Origin: Lachnospira sp. UBA4285
Lineage (GTDB): Bacteria > Bacillota > Clostridia > Lachnospirales > Lachnospiraceae
Length of the DNA stretch: 30,614 nucleotides
NCBI GenBank assembly: GCA_002394965.1
Contig: DGVL01000178.1
Coordinates: 1-30,614 of the forward strand
Direction: 5' to 3'
The notes under the pieces are model-generated. The model was not told where the DNA came from and made no database searches. It worked only from the letters and a program-made list of their open reading frames with translations. Position numbers and translations under genes: made by a program. This document shows positions 15,026-22,539 of the stretch, one piece after another. How positions within the stretch are numbered: position 1 is the first letter of the stretch; the number at the start of each line of letters is the position of its first letter.

Positions 15026-15061
15026 CCGCTCCGCCTCTTTGCGGTTTAAGAGGCGGAGCGG
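15026..15061. terminator. Perfect 14-bp hairpin after the isomerase operon
   Basis: Arms 15026-15039 and 15048-15061 are perfectly complementary. The T-run (ACTTTTTG) is on the minus strand; the plus strand has no T-run, so it is a better terminator for leftward transcription although no leftward gene is visible up to 15933. It probably still marks the 3' end of the rightward mRNA. Confidence 0.5.
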
Positions 15062-15127
15062 TAGTCCCGTGCATCTGGCCGGTGCGTATTGCTTGAAAAG
15101 AGTCTGTTGGAAAGCGTCATGCAGGAA

Positions 15128-15195
15128 GTGACCGGAAAGTCCAGACGGGAGTGCCTGGCTGTGTCCGGCAAGTCCAGGGGAGAACGGTCAGTCAC
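15128..15195. other. Non-coding segment with nested complementary arms
   Basis: GTGACCG at 15128-15134 can pair with CGGTCA at 15185-15190, and CCTGG inside can pair with CCAGG. Two related blocks (GGAAAGTCCAG and GGCAAGTCCAG) occur within it. It might be a small structured RNA, but it fits no class I know and the stems are short. Confidence 0.25.
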
Positions 15196-15247
15196 AGCTT
15201 CTATTTGTTAGGCAAGTCTAATTATATAGAATTCTGCGCTCCTGTCA

Positions 15248-15302
15248 AGTGGAAATTCATCAGGACATCCCGGCGGATAGTGGAAATTGATCAGAGTATC
15301 CC
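15248..15302. repeat. Two diverged 24-bp direct repeats, 31 bp apart
   Basis: 15248-15271 and 15279-15302 both begin AGTGGAAATT and end ATCCC, with a few differences in the middle. Multiple short direct repeats of the GTGGAAATT type remind me of the terminal repeats of IS21-family elements, so this may be an element end left behind; no transposase is present. Confidence 0.5.
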
Positions 15303-15332
15303 TGCAGAATGGAGGAAAGAGGCATTCTGTCC

Positions 15333-15360
15333 TTGATTTCCGCGGGACCGGTGCTATAAT
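15333..15360 (+). promoter_or_regulatory. Promoter of the tRNA-Val gene
   Basis: -35 TTGATT (15333-15338), 16-base spacer ending in TGC, consensus -10 TATAAT (15355-15360): a strong extended -10 promoter. Expected start near 15367. Confidence 0.8.
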
Positions 15361-15371
15361 AACCTTCGTCA

Positions 15372-15444
15372 GGGCGTATAGCTCAGCCGGGAGAGCGTCT
15401 GGGTCACAACCAGAAGGTCGTGGGTTCGAGCCCCGCTGCGCCCA
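15372..15444 (+). tRNA. tRNA-Val (anticodon CAC)
   Basis: A 73-base cloverleaf: acceptor GGGCGTA/TGCGCCC, D arm GCTC/GAGC, anticodon stem TCTGG/CCAGA with loop GTCACAA (anticodon CAC, reading GTG), 5-base variable loop AGGTC, T arm GTGGG-TTCGAGC-CCCGC, discriminator A. CCA is not encoded. It sits alone between a strong promoter and a terminator. No integrase is near it. Confidence 0.95.
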
Positions 15445-15458
15445 TTGTATATTGTACA

Positions 15459-15491
15459 GAGCCGTGCAGAAGCACGGCTCTTATTTTTATT
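15459..15491 (+). terminator. Terminator of the tRNA-Val gene
   Basis: GAGCCGTGC (15459-15467) pairs with GCACGGCTC (15472-15480) around a 4-base loop, followed by TTATTTTTATT. Confidence 0.88.
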
Positions 15492-15509
15492 ATCAGGAGA
15501 GTCAGTCCG

Positions 15510-15577
15510 GGGGCAGCTGGGACGGACGAGGCGCAGGCTCAGTGCGGGGCAGCTGGGACGGACGAGGCGCAGGCTCA
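15510..15577. repeat. Perfect 32-bp direct repeat, period 36
   Basis: 15510-15541 and 15546-15577 are identical over 32 bases, starting GGGGCAGCTGGGACGG and ending GCAGGCTCA, with a 4-base spacer. A degraded third start (GGGGACAGCAGG) follows. It lies just after the tRNA terminator in non-coding DNA. Confidence 0.9.
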
Positions 15578-15752
15578 ACCTGGGGACAGCAGGGGGAGGC
15601 GATGGCTCAGTTCGGGGTTTCAGCAAAGATCATGAGTTATGGCAATCCCGCTGAACATTTTATAGGATATATATTATGTGATTCAGCAAGAATTGAAATT
15701 TTACTAATTTCCGCTGATATTTTTTCAGCATCTGGGCTGTAAAAGCAAGCGG

Positions 15753-15880
15753 AAAGCAGGGAAATGCTCATTTTAGCTGAAAGCGATTCTGAGACCGCCC
15801 CTGAACCAGCCATGAGACCGGCCCTGAACCCGGCCCTTCATAATCAGCAAAAAGCAAGGAAATGTCCATTCTAGCTGAAA
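15753..15880. repeat. Nested diverged direct repeats
   Basis: A 30-bp block occurs at 15753-15782 and 15851-15880 with 26 of 30 bases equal (AAAGCA.GGAAATG... TAGCTGAAA). Between them an 18-bp block starting TGAGACCG occurs at 15790-15807 and 15813-15830 with 17 of 18 equal. No reading frame runs through them. Confidence 0.75.
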
Positions 15881-15932
15881 TCGCCACGGAATGCGGCCAG
15901 CCGCTGGCCTATAACAATCAGCAAAAGGCGTT

Positions 15933-17000
15933 TCATCCGAAGGCAAACACTATAAATGGCAGCATGCACAGTATCCAGCCGGCGATGAGAAGTACTGCGT
16001 GCTTTTTTTCGGCGTGGATGGCGGCGAACTCGCGCATGAGGGCGCTCGGCCAGTAGTAGGCGGCCACGGGGGCGCCGATCCCGGTCGCAGTAAATCCTGA
16101 GCGGCGGGCATAGCGCAGGGCGCGGTACACGTGGTAATTGCTCGTCACGATGGCGACATACGGGCTGCCGGAAACCTGCATGGGGTTGTTTCCGGAGATG
16201 TCGGACCGGATAAGCTCCCGGGAAAACTTCAGATTCTCGGAAGTTGTCCGGGAGCGGGGCTCGGCCAGGATCTTTTCTTCCGGGATGCCGTGCGAGACAA
16301 GATAGGCTGCCATGGCCCGAGCCTCCGGGAGCGACTCGTCTGTCCCCTGCCCGCCGGACGGGATCATGACGGGCGGCGTCGGATCTTTGCGCCAGACTTC
16401 TATGGCCTTGTCGAGGCGCTGGGAGAGAAGCCGCGAGATTTTTTCACCGCCGATCAGCCCGGCGCCGAGGATAATCACATAGTCAAAGTCGCGGCGGCGC
16501 GGGATCAGCTGCAGGAACCAGGAATATACCAGAAACGAAAGAAAGCACAGGGAGAGGTAGGCGGCACTCACAAAAGTCAGGATCAGCAGGAGCGGGAGAC
16601 TGCGGACTGCATCTTCAGACGGGCGCTTTTCAATCTGAGGCAGCTACATGAACAGAATGGCACTAACCTCTCCGACCGCGATAAACAGCCCGAAGAACAG
16701 CGAGAGCAGGTTCTTGAACCGCCTTCCCTCCCGCTTCATCATGACAAATCCGTTGTAAATCAGCAGAACGGGGACAGCCAGGATGAGGATGCCTGTCAGT
16801 GAGAGCAGGACCACAGCGGCCGCCTGCGCGAAGGGGCCGGAGAGCGCCGTGATGAGCGGAATCAGAGAGAGAAACGCGAGCAGCAGAAATGTGCAGTTGC
16901 GGTAGCGGCTTCTGTCCCGGATCACCGAAATCAGCAGAATCCCCCAGAAAATGCCGGCTGGAATAAGCGCGGAAAATACACCCTGTATGTAATCTGCCAT
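15933..17000 (-). pseudogene. YdcF-like (DUF218) membrane protein gene interrupted by an in-frame TAG
   Basis: Read through, this is one frame of 355 residues. The first 118 residues (MADYIQGVFSALIPAG...VSAILFM) are four or so membrane segments; codon 119 (16646-16644) is TAG; the same frame then continues LPQIEKRPSEDA, another membrane segment, and a full DUF218 domain with DYVIILGAGL, SGGQGTDE, PEARAMAAYL and SNYHVYRAL. Usual DUF218 membrane proteins have this exact layout, so one nonsense change has split one gene; there is no frameshift. A GTG at 16571 could restart translation but has no obvious ribosome site. For the N-terminus, AAAGGAG lies 14 bases before ATG 17000, which is long. It could be a recent pseudogene, a sequencing error, or two working pieces. 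Confidence 0.8.
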
Positions 17001-17020
17001 GATGAAATCAGACACTCCTT

Positions 17021-17029
17021 TGCTATAAT
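17021..17029 (+). promoter_or_regulatory. Extended -10 promoter before the TerB-domain gene
   Basis: TGCTATAAT, a TGn-TATAAT extended -10, with no good -35 box. It would give a leader of about 85 bases. It lies within the upstream region of the divergent YdcF-like gene. Confidence 0.45.
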
Positions 17030-17119
17030 GAACGAGACCAGTATACTTGCCCGGAGGGAAAAACGCCACCGTAAGGGCGCTCTGGAACGACCGATTATTT
17101 TTCAAGAGGAAAGGATCTG

Positions 17120-18619
17120 ATGATACGCTATACCGGTGAATATTCCGATATTCCGCTCCCGGACAGTGCGCGGCAGGCGCAGCAGCTGCCCGGGACGCTT
17201 GAAGCGCTGCGCCGGATGACCCGCGAGGGAAATACCGGTGCGGAGGAGTTGTTTTACAGACAGGCAAAGCTTGCGGAGAACTATGAGGACGATTCGATCT
17301 ATTCCGGTGAGTTTATCTGGTACAATCCCACATATGAGCGCATGAACAACCGGGTGCTGCGGGGATACTTCGGATGGCGCACAAGGCTTCGCGCCGGAAA
17401 GGCAGAGGCAAGTGTGCCGCTGTCATTCGCATATGTTCTTGCCTATGAGCTGATGGATGGCATCGGCGAGCAGGGGGAGGCGGGCTTCCGGCGTCTGAAG
17501 CAGCTTCAGGCAATGTTTGCACCAAAAAGCACTGCGTTTGCCACGTCGATGAACTACTGGCTGCACGATTTTCTTATCTACAACGATCTGCCTGTCAGCC
17601 TGGCGCCGGAGCTTTTCGCCGAATCGGAGCGGGCCGCGGCAGCGCGGGTCCTTGAGTCGGCGGCAAGAGGCGAAGATACAGAACCGGATGCGTTCCTCTC
17701 GGCCTGTCAGACGGCCTGTACGGCCAGGGCGGGGGCGTCCGCCTTCGCCAGAAAGTACCGGGAGGACTATGCGCGGGTTCTGATGAAGGCGCTGGCGCTT
17801 GCAGATGATCGCGACCGGCAGTGCGGGAGAGGGGATCTGTTGGAACGGTGCTTGGGCGGGATCGTGCGGATTCCGTGGTACCCGTTCCGCTCCGCGCCGT
17901 TCTTTGACTACCGGATGTACAAGGATTTCCGGTACGAGGCCGGGCAGGATCAGGTGTATCTGTGCCGGGACGGGAACTGGACGAGGCAGGCCCGCAGCCT
18001 CACGCACTCCGTGCCGTATCCGGGGATCGGCGAGCTGTGCCAGGAGACGGACCGGCAGATGCGGCAGGCGTGGCATTTCGGGCACCCGCTTAAGGCGGGA
18101 CCCGGCAGGTGGTTTGAGGAGCCGGTGAAGGAGGCCATCGGGGCGTACTGCCGCAAGAAGCAGGAAGCTGCGCGGCCAAAAATCTCACTTGACATGGGAA
18201 GTCTCGTGAAAATACGGCAGGATGCGGACATGACAAGAGATGCGCTGCTGGTGGACGAGGAACCGGAGATCCCGGCGAGGGAAGCGGCGCAGGAGAGCAG
18301 CATCCTGGTTCCCAGTATTCCCGAGTCCGGCGCACAGGATGTGCCCGGAACCGCACAAATGCCGGAAAGCCGGGAGAGACCGGACACGGCCGGAACCGTT
18401 CTCTCAGATGACGAGCGTGCGATCCTGCGCAGAATCGCCCAGGGCGGCGACTGGAAGGGGTACGCGGCAGAACACAGGCTGATGCTGTCGATGACGGTGG
18501 ATTCCATCAATGAGAAGCTGATGGATGAGATCGGCGATACCGTCCTGGAATGGGAAGGGGATACGCCGGCAATTATTGAGGACTACCGGGAGGATATCCG
18601 TGCATTCTATGAACAGTAA
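17120..18619 (+). CDS. TerB-N / TerB-C domain protein
   Basis: 499 residues, soluble. GAGGAAAGG lies 8 bases before ATG 17120. The N-terminal half (YSGEFIWYNPTYERMNNRVLRGYFGWRTRLRAG...LAYELMDGIG) looks like the TerB-N domain, which is often described with YELLNGIG-type cores. From about residue 355, KISLDMGSLVKIRQDADMTRDALL and, after an acidic Pro-rich linker, DDERAILRRIAQGG...DTVLEWEGDTPAIIEDYREDI match TerB-C. These domains flank the tellurite-resistance TerB fold in large multi-domain proteins and often accompany helicases; here the central TerB domain seems absent. Molecular role unknown. Its end overlaps the start of the lipoprotein gene by 11 bases. Confidence 0.7.
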   Translation: MIRYTGEYSDIPLPDSARQAQQLPGTLEALRRMTREGNTGAEELFYRQAKLAENYEDDSIYSGEFIWYNPTYERMNNRVLRGYFGWRTRLRAGKAEASVPLSFAYVLAYELMDGIGEQGEAGFRRLKQLQAMFAPKSTAFATSMNYWLHDFLIYNDLPVSLAPELFAESERAAAARVLESAARGEDTEPDAFLSACQTACTARAGASAFARKYREDYARVLMKALALADDRDRQCGRGDLLERCLGGIVRIPWYPFRSAPFFDYRMYKDFRYEAGQDQVYLCRDGNWTRQARSLTHSVPYPGIGELCQETDRQMRQAWHFGHPLKAGPGRWFEEPVKEAIGAYCRKKQEAARPKISLDMGSLVKIRQDADMTRDALLVDEEPEIPAREAAQESSILVPSIPESGAQDVPGTAQMPESRERPDTAGTVLSDDERAILRRIAQGGDWKGYAAEHRLMLSMTVDSINEKLMDEIGDTVLEWEGDTPAIIEDYREDIRAFYEQ

Positions 18620-19700
18620 TGGCAGACGGACACGTCTTGCGGCGGCGCTTCTTGCGGCGGTGTTTTTAACCGGGTGCGGAAACGGCGCGAAAGGAAGAAC
18701 TGAGAGCGAAACGACAGGGAACGCGCAGCAGACGCCGGCAGCGGAGGCGGTCAGCACAGAGACGGCCTCCGAGACTGCCGGAGCTGCGGAGGCTGCCGGA
18801 GGAGCGGCCGCGCAGAGCCCGGAACAGGAAGAGAGCCTGGAGCACGGCGACGGGAGCGATCTGGCCGGGAGCCGGCAGGCAGGAGATGTGAACCGGAGCG
18901 CGGCTTTTCTTGACGCGGACTACAGTGTGCCGGACGGATTTTCCGATACGAGGGATGACGTGGATTATGGCACTCTGGTGAAGGGTGTCACGTACTATTC
19001 AAAGACGGCGGGGGCGCAAAAGACATTCAACATCCAGCTTCCGTCCGGATATGACGAGACGAAGGAATATCCCGTGCTCTATCTGCTGCATGGGATAGAC
19101 GGCGGGCCGGATGAGTGGAACGCGGCGCCGGTCCTCTACGGCAATCTGGTGGCAGACGGTGAGACGCCGCCGGCACTTCTGGTATTCGTGGACATGTGGA
19201 CGTCCGATCTGGACCGCGACTCCGATGTCTCGGAGTCCGAGCGGCGGAAGATCTTTCACCGGTTCGCGGAAGACCTTAAAAATGACCTGATGCCGTACAT
19301 CCAGAGCCACTACGCGGTGGCAGACGGTATGAAAGATACCGCCATCCTCGGTCTTTCGACCGGAGGAGCCGAAGCTGTTCACGATGTGGTGAGCATTCCG
19401 GGCGTCTTCGGATACCTGGGCGTGCTGGCTCCGGAGTCGGACATCTTTGAGGGATCGCTGCTGAAAGCCCCGGTGCTATCTTCTGTCACATTTGCGGATA
19501 TCGCGCAGGCTCCGCTGTACACGTTCTTCTGTGTCGGAGAGCAAAGCGAAGAGGACCGCAGCAATCTGGCGAAATTCGAGCAGAAATTTGACGCGGCAGG
19601 CATTCCCTATGCGGAATGTGTGATCAAGGGAGCCGGTCACGACGCGTCGGTATGGCTCGAGGGATTCTATAATTTCGCCGGTCGGATCTTCAGGGATTAG
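18609..19700 (+). CDS. Secreted lipoprotein esterase (esterase D / feruloyl esterase fold)
   Basis: 363 residues. A signal peptide MNSNGRRTRLAAALLAAVFLTGC ends in lipobox LTGC (Cys23), so it is anchored outside the membrane. A low-complexity Ala/Glu/Thr-rich linker of about 75 residues follows. The catalytic part (from about 125) has FNIQLPSGYDETKEYPVLYLLHG, the nucleophile elbow GLSTGG (Ser250) and GAGHDASVW (His344), as in esterase D-like hydrolases (PF00756) that remove feruloyl or acetyl groups from plant polysaccharides. The start ATG lies inside the end of the TerB-domain gene, suggesting coupled translation. Actual substrate unknown. Confidence 0.85.
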   Translation: MNSNGRRTRLAAALLAAVFLTGCGNGAKGRTESETTGNAQQTPAAEAVSTETASETAGAAEAAGGAAAQSPEQEESLEHGDGSDLAGSRQAGDVNRSAAFLDADYSVPDGFSDTRDDVDYGTLVKGVTYYSKTAGAQKTFNIQLPSGYDETKEYPVLYLLHGIDGGPDEWNAAPVLYGNLVADGETPPALLVFVDMWTSDLDRDSDVSESERRKIFHRFAEDLKNDLMPYIQSHYAVADGMKDTAILGLSTGGAEAVHDVVSIPGVFGYLGVLAPESDIFEGSLLKAPVLSSVTFADIAQAPLYTFFCVGEQSEEDRSNLAKFEQKFDAAGIPYAECVIKGAGHDASVWLEGFYNFAGRIFRD

Positions 19701-19721
19701 CGGCAGACAGGACGTGACCCT

Positions 19722-20501
19722 TTAATTGTGGCGGTCATTGCTGTGATATACTTCGCAGAATCTGGCGACGTACGTCGGCCTGAGGCCCGCCATGGTCAGG
19801 TGTGTCGTGTCGCCGAGGCGCAGAGCGCGGAAAGACGCGAATCCTTCTTCGCGCTCTTCGGAGTAGATCTCCGAGACGGATGACGGCGACAGGCAGATGG
19901 AGTGCCAGAGCAGGAACGGCGAGCAGTTGAACAGATGAGACAGGAGCACACAGCTCACACCAAAGTGGCAGAAGAAAGTCAGCGTTTCCGTGGTTTCTTT
20001 CTGAACCCGGTAGTGCCGGCCGTCCCGGACGTATCCGTGAGCAGCAAGCAGCGCATCCAGGCCGTCTGTCACGCTTTCATAGAGCGGGACCAGGTCGGAG
20101 TGCCGGGCGACAAGTGTGTCCCGCCAGGCGTCGGGGTCTGTGTAGGCGGGGTGCGCCGTGAGATACGACGGGACCATGTCCCAGACGATGCGCGGCGGGA
20201 AGATCCCCGTCACCGGATCGGCCGATGTCCCCGGGTACGCTCTCTGAAGCTCCGGACATCCGTTCAGGTCCAGCGCCGCCGGGAACTCCCGAAGCCAGTC
20301 AAGCGTCTCGGCGCGCTTGCCGGTCGCCCGCAGACTGTACGCGGCGGTCTCCTGCGCCCGGCCGAGCGGCGAGACAAAGCAGCTTCCGAGATCAAGCTGT
20401 GGCGAGAGCGCGGCGAGAGCGGCCGCTTCCTTTTTGCCCGCCCCGGTGAGGACGTCCTTTGTGTAATCCGGCTCTGCGTGGCGGATCAGAAGAATTCTCA
20501 T
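19722..20501 (-). CDS. Histidine phosphatase family protein (phosphoglycerate mutase-like)
   Basis: 259 residues. AAAGGAG precedes ATG 20501. The catalytic RHAEP motif is at residues 7-11 (His8); the second histidine is in TFFCHFGVSCVL near the C-terminal third; SPLGRAQETA provides the phosphate-binding arginine. Cytosolic phosphatase of unknown substrate; glycolytic mutase is unlikely because the insert and length differ. Convergent with the esterase gene, only 21 bases between the stops and no clear terminator. Confidence 0.88.
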   Translation of the reverse strand: MRILLIRHAEPDYTKDVLTGAGKKEAAALAALSPQLDLGSCFVSPLGRAQETAAYSLRATGKRAETLDWLREFPAALDLNGCPELQRAYPGTSADPVTGIFPPRIVWDMVPSYLTAHPAYTDPDAWRDTLVARHSDLVPLYESVTDGLDALLAAHGYVRDGRHYRVQKETTETLTFFCHFGVSCVLLSHLFNCSPFLLWHSICLSPSSVSEIYSEEREEGFASFRALRLGDTTHLTMAGLRPTYVARFCEVYHSNDRHN

Positions 20502-20674
20502 GATGGCATCTCCTTTCGCGCGGCGAAGGGGAAAGCCCCGGAATGTGGCTTTTACACCCTGGCCCCGCTGTCAGCTACTGTATCATACCTTCCGGGAGAA
20601 TGCGAGGAGGCGCCCCGCTTCAGAGCGCTTCCCGCGAGTGCAGGAAAGCCGGCATTTTTTAAGAGGCGGTTCTC

Positions 20675-20683
20675 TGGTATACT
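20675..20683 (+). promoter_or_regulatory. Extended -10 promoter of the PsiE-like gene
   Basis: TGGTATACT (TGn-TATACT) with only a T-rich -35 region. It would start transcription near 20690, about 50 bases before the gene. Confidence 0.45.
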
Positions 20684-20740
20684 CAGATACCGGGAGCACT
20701 GCCGGAATGGCAGAATATGCAGGGGAGGCGAGGACAACGG

Positions 20741-21199
20741 ATGAACAAATATCTTGAAAAACTGGCAAAGTTCCAGAAAGCCGACAGAAAAATGTACGAT
20801 GTCTGGCATCTGATCTGCGATATTCTGGAATACATCTGCGTGGCGCTTGTTTTCATAGCGGTCATCATCACATTGGTTCACCTGCTCCCGGAACTCGGGG
20901 ACGTGTTTGCGGGAAAGGGCACGCTGGAGCTGATGACATTTCTGGAGGATGTGCTGACACTTGCCATCGGGATTGAGTTCATGAAGCTTTTCGCGCACCC
21001 GTCCATGTCACAGGTGCTCGAGACGGTCGTGTTCCTGGTGTCCCGCCACATGCTGGTCGGGAATCCGACGCCGACGGAGAATCTTCTGTCATCTCTGTCG
21101 ATCATCCTGCTCGTCATGGCATATCTGGCCGTGCGGCTGCTCGCGAAAAAAACGGGTGAAGCAGAAACTGAGGACTCCGGGCAGAGCCCATCGATCTGA
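20741..21199 (+). CDS. PsiE-like membrane protein
   Basis: 152 residues. ATG 20741 (MNKYLEKLAKFQKADRK) is preferred over one 24 bases earlier, since a purine-rich GGGGAGGCGAGG site precedes it. Four hydrophobic segments are visible (ICDILEYICVALVFIAVIITLV; ... LTLAIGIEFMKLF; VLETVVFLVSRHML; SLSIILLVMAYLAVRLL). The IEFMKLF and VSRHMLVG segments fit the phosphate-starvation-inducible PsiE family, whose function is unknown. It probably shares a transcript with the YczE-like gene 31 bases downstream. Confidence 0.7.
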   Translation: MNKYLEKLAKFQKADRKMYDVWHLICDILEYICVALVFIAVIITLVHLLPELGDVFAGKGTLELMTFLEDVLTLAIGIEFMKLFAHPSMSQVLETVVFLVSRHMLVGNPTPTENLLSSLSIILLVMAYLAVRLLAKKTGEAETEDSGQSPSI

Positions 21200-21230
21200 A
21201 GCTGCCGCGGGCAGGCTGGGGGAAAAGAAA

Positions 21231-21908
21231 ATGAAAAACAAGATTTCTGCGCTCGCAGGCAGTATTACGCCAAGACGCTTCTTCGGCATGCTGCTTGGCA
21301 ACGTGCTCATCGGCACGGGCTCGGCTATTCTGCGGCTTACGCTTCTTGGAACGGACCCGTTCACCGGGATGAATCTGGGGATCGCCGGATTTACGGGCGT
21401 TTCCTTTATCACCTGTCAGACGATCTTGAATCTGTCGCTTTTTACCGTGCAGATCTTCTTCGGAAGGGATCTCATCGGAATCGGGACGATCGTCAATGCT
21501 CTGCTCCTGAGCGTTTTTGTGAGTGGGGCGTATGCCATCCTGCACTACTTTACCGGCGACCTGACGTCATTTCCGGTGCGGCTCATCACGCTCGTTCCCG
21601 GACTTCTTGTCATCGGGCTGGGACTGGGTCTGTATCAGGACGCGCACCTGGGCGTTGCGCCGTATGACGCCATTCCGCTGATGGTCTGCGCCCGCTTCCC
21701 CAGATTGCCGTTTTTTGTGTGCCGCGTGGCGCTCGACGGCGCGGCCACACTGGTGTGCTTCCTGACCGGCGGCGTCGTCGGCATCGGGACGCTGGCAAGC
21801 GCATTCGGACTCGGCCCCATCGTCAACACCTTTGACCGCCTGTTCATCCGGCGCCTCATGGCGCCGGAAACCGGAGATTCTGCCGGGCCGGGCAGCCGGA
21901 GGCGCTGA
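21231..21908 (+). CDS. YczE/YyaS-family membrane protein
   Basis: 225 residues. ATG 21231 follows GGGGGAAAAGAAA. Five hydrophobic segments with FFGMLLGNVLIGTGSAILRLTLLGTDPFT near the N-terminus and LGLYQDAHLGVAPYDAIPLMV in the middle; the GTDPF and LGVAPYD motifs are typical of YczE/YyaS/YitT-type proteins. This is a second, shorter relative of the YitT gene at 5282-6178, here without the DUF2179 domain. Transport role is presumed for the family but unproven. Its stop lies 1 base from the end of the convergent Cys-rich gene. Confidence 0.82.
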   Translation: MKNKISALAGSITPRRFFGMLLGNVLIGTGSAILRLTLLGTDPFTGMNLGIAGFTGVSFITCQTILNLSLFTVQIFFGRDLIGIGTIVNALLLSVFVSGAYAILHYFTGDLTSFPVRLITLVPGLLVIGLGLGLYQDAHLGVAPYDAIPLMVCARFPRLPFFVCRVALDGAATLVCFLTGGVVGIGTLASAFGLGPIVNTFDRLFIRRLMAPETGDSAGPGSRRR

Positions 21909-21909
21909 C

Positions 21910-22155
21910 TCACATCGGGCAGGAGTATGAACTGTCGTCTTCGTCTGCCTTGCGGCCGTTGCCGGACACATACCGCGCGCGGTACGCCCGGTTGCACTCT
22001 GAAAGCTCCATCCGGCCGTCAATATACGGCTGATACATATCGATCATCGACTGAGAGCACCCGCCGCAGTTGCTGCAGGTGTCGCCGCAGGAAAGTGACT
22101 CTGCCACGATGCGCTCCCTTTCTTCTCTTGTTGTTTCGGCGATCAGCAGTTTCAT
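21910..22155 (-). CDS. Small cysteine-rich protein of unknown function
   Basis: 81 residues; GGGAGGT lies 8 bases before ATG 22155, so it is a real gene despite its size. The core SCGDTCSNCGGCSQ (residues 22-35) has four closely spaced cysteines suited to a zinc or iron-sulfur site, and a fifth sits near the C-terminus (SYSCPM). The remaining sequence is charged and helical (MKLLIAETTREERERIVAESL; MIDMYQPYIDG). I believe similar short proteins exist in other Lachnospiraceae, but I know no function. No signal peptide. Confidence 0.75.
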   Translation of the reverse strand: MKLLIAETTREERERIVAESLSCGDTCSNCGGCSQSMIDMYQPYIDGRMELSECNRAYRARYVSGNGRKADEDDSSYSCPM

Positions 22156-22215
22156 CGTGAATACCTCCCGGATGCAGAAATTTGAAATCTGATTACTACG
22201 TTGTATTATAAGAGT

Positions 22216-22241
22216 GCGCTGCGCGGAGTGATCCGCGGCGC
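22216..22241. other. GC-rich inverted repeat between divergent genes
   Basis: CGCGGA/TCCGCG arms around GTGA, extended by GCGC on both sides, in the gap between the Cys-rich gene and the 75-residue gene. No T-run on either strand; could be an operator or an mRNA leader hairpin. Confidence 0.3.
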
Positions 22242-22308
22242 CTCAGGGACGACCGTATTATAGCACAACCAGGAAGGGGCCCTGAGAGTGAGAGGAAGAG
22301 GAGAAAGT

Positions 22309-22536
22309 ATGGCACAGTACAGTGACATCAATGACAGTGCAAAGATTACGTTCCCGGTACCCGCGGAACTGGAAGCGCACATGAAGAAGGCAGAGGAGTA
22401 TGACCTCGCCGGCAGATGGTGGCGGTACTCCGATGAGATTCAGCTGATCGAAGAACTTGCTGAAAAGGCTGTCGCTGACGGAAAGATCACCGCTCTGCAG
22501 AAGGAGATCATCGGCGCGCGCTACCGGATGAAATGA
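22309..22536 (+). CDS. Small acidic protein of unknown function
   Basis: 75 residues (MAQYSDINDSAKITFPVPAE...). GAGGAGAAAGT directly before ATG 22309 supports the start. Predicted mostly helical, with WWRYSDEIQLIEELAEKAVADGKITALQKEII, a stretch that looks like a small regulatory or EF-like helix pair. I do not recognise a family. It ends 3 bases before the CLC transporter start, so it is probably co-translated and may modulate that transporter. Confidence 0.75.
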   Translation: MAQYSDINDSAKITFPVPAELEAHMKKAEEYDLAGRWWRYSDEIQLIEELAEKAVADGKITALQKEIIGARYRMK

Positions 22537-22539
22537 CAG

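Larger units (their letters stand above)
15492..15932. other. Non-coding repeat-rich region
   Basis: About 440 bases without a credible gene. It holds the tandem repeat, an AT-rich stretch (about 15650-15740) in which TTTCCGCT and AGCGGAAA form an inverted repeat, and the nested repeats. The base composition swings from very GC-rich to AT-rich within 150 bases, unlike the flanking genes. Possibly remains of mobile or dispersed intergenic elements. Confidence 0.5.

Noticed and set aside
15510..15880. CRISPR array
   Set aside because: Only two copies of each unit, spacers of 4 to 5 bases for the tandem units or unequal for the rest, and no cas genes.
15372..15932. Integrated element at tRNA-Val
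   Set aside because: No integrase, no repeat of the tRNA 3' end, and the tRNA has its own terminator.
18525..18608. Earlier start for the lipoprotein
   Set aside because: It would bury the signal peptide behind 28 residues; ATG 18609 gives a proper lipoprotein signal.
22240..22308. Fluoride riboswitch before the CLC operon
   Set aside because: The conserved crcB-motif elements are not visible.
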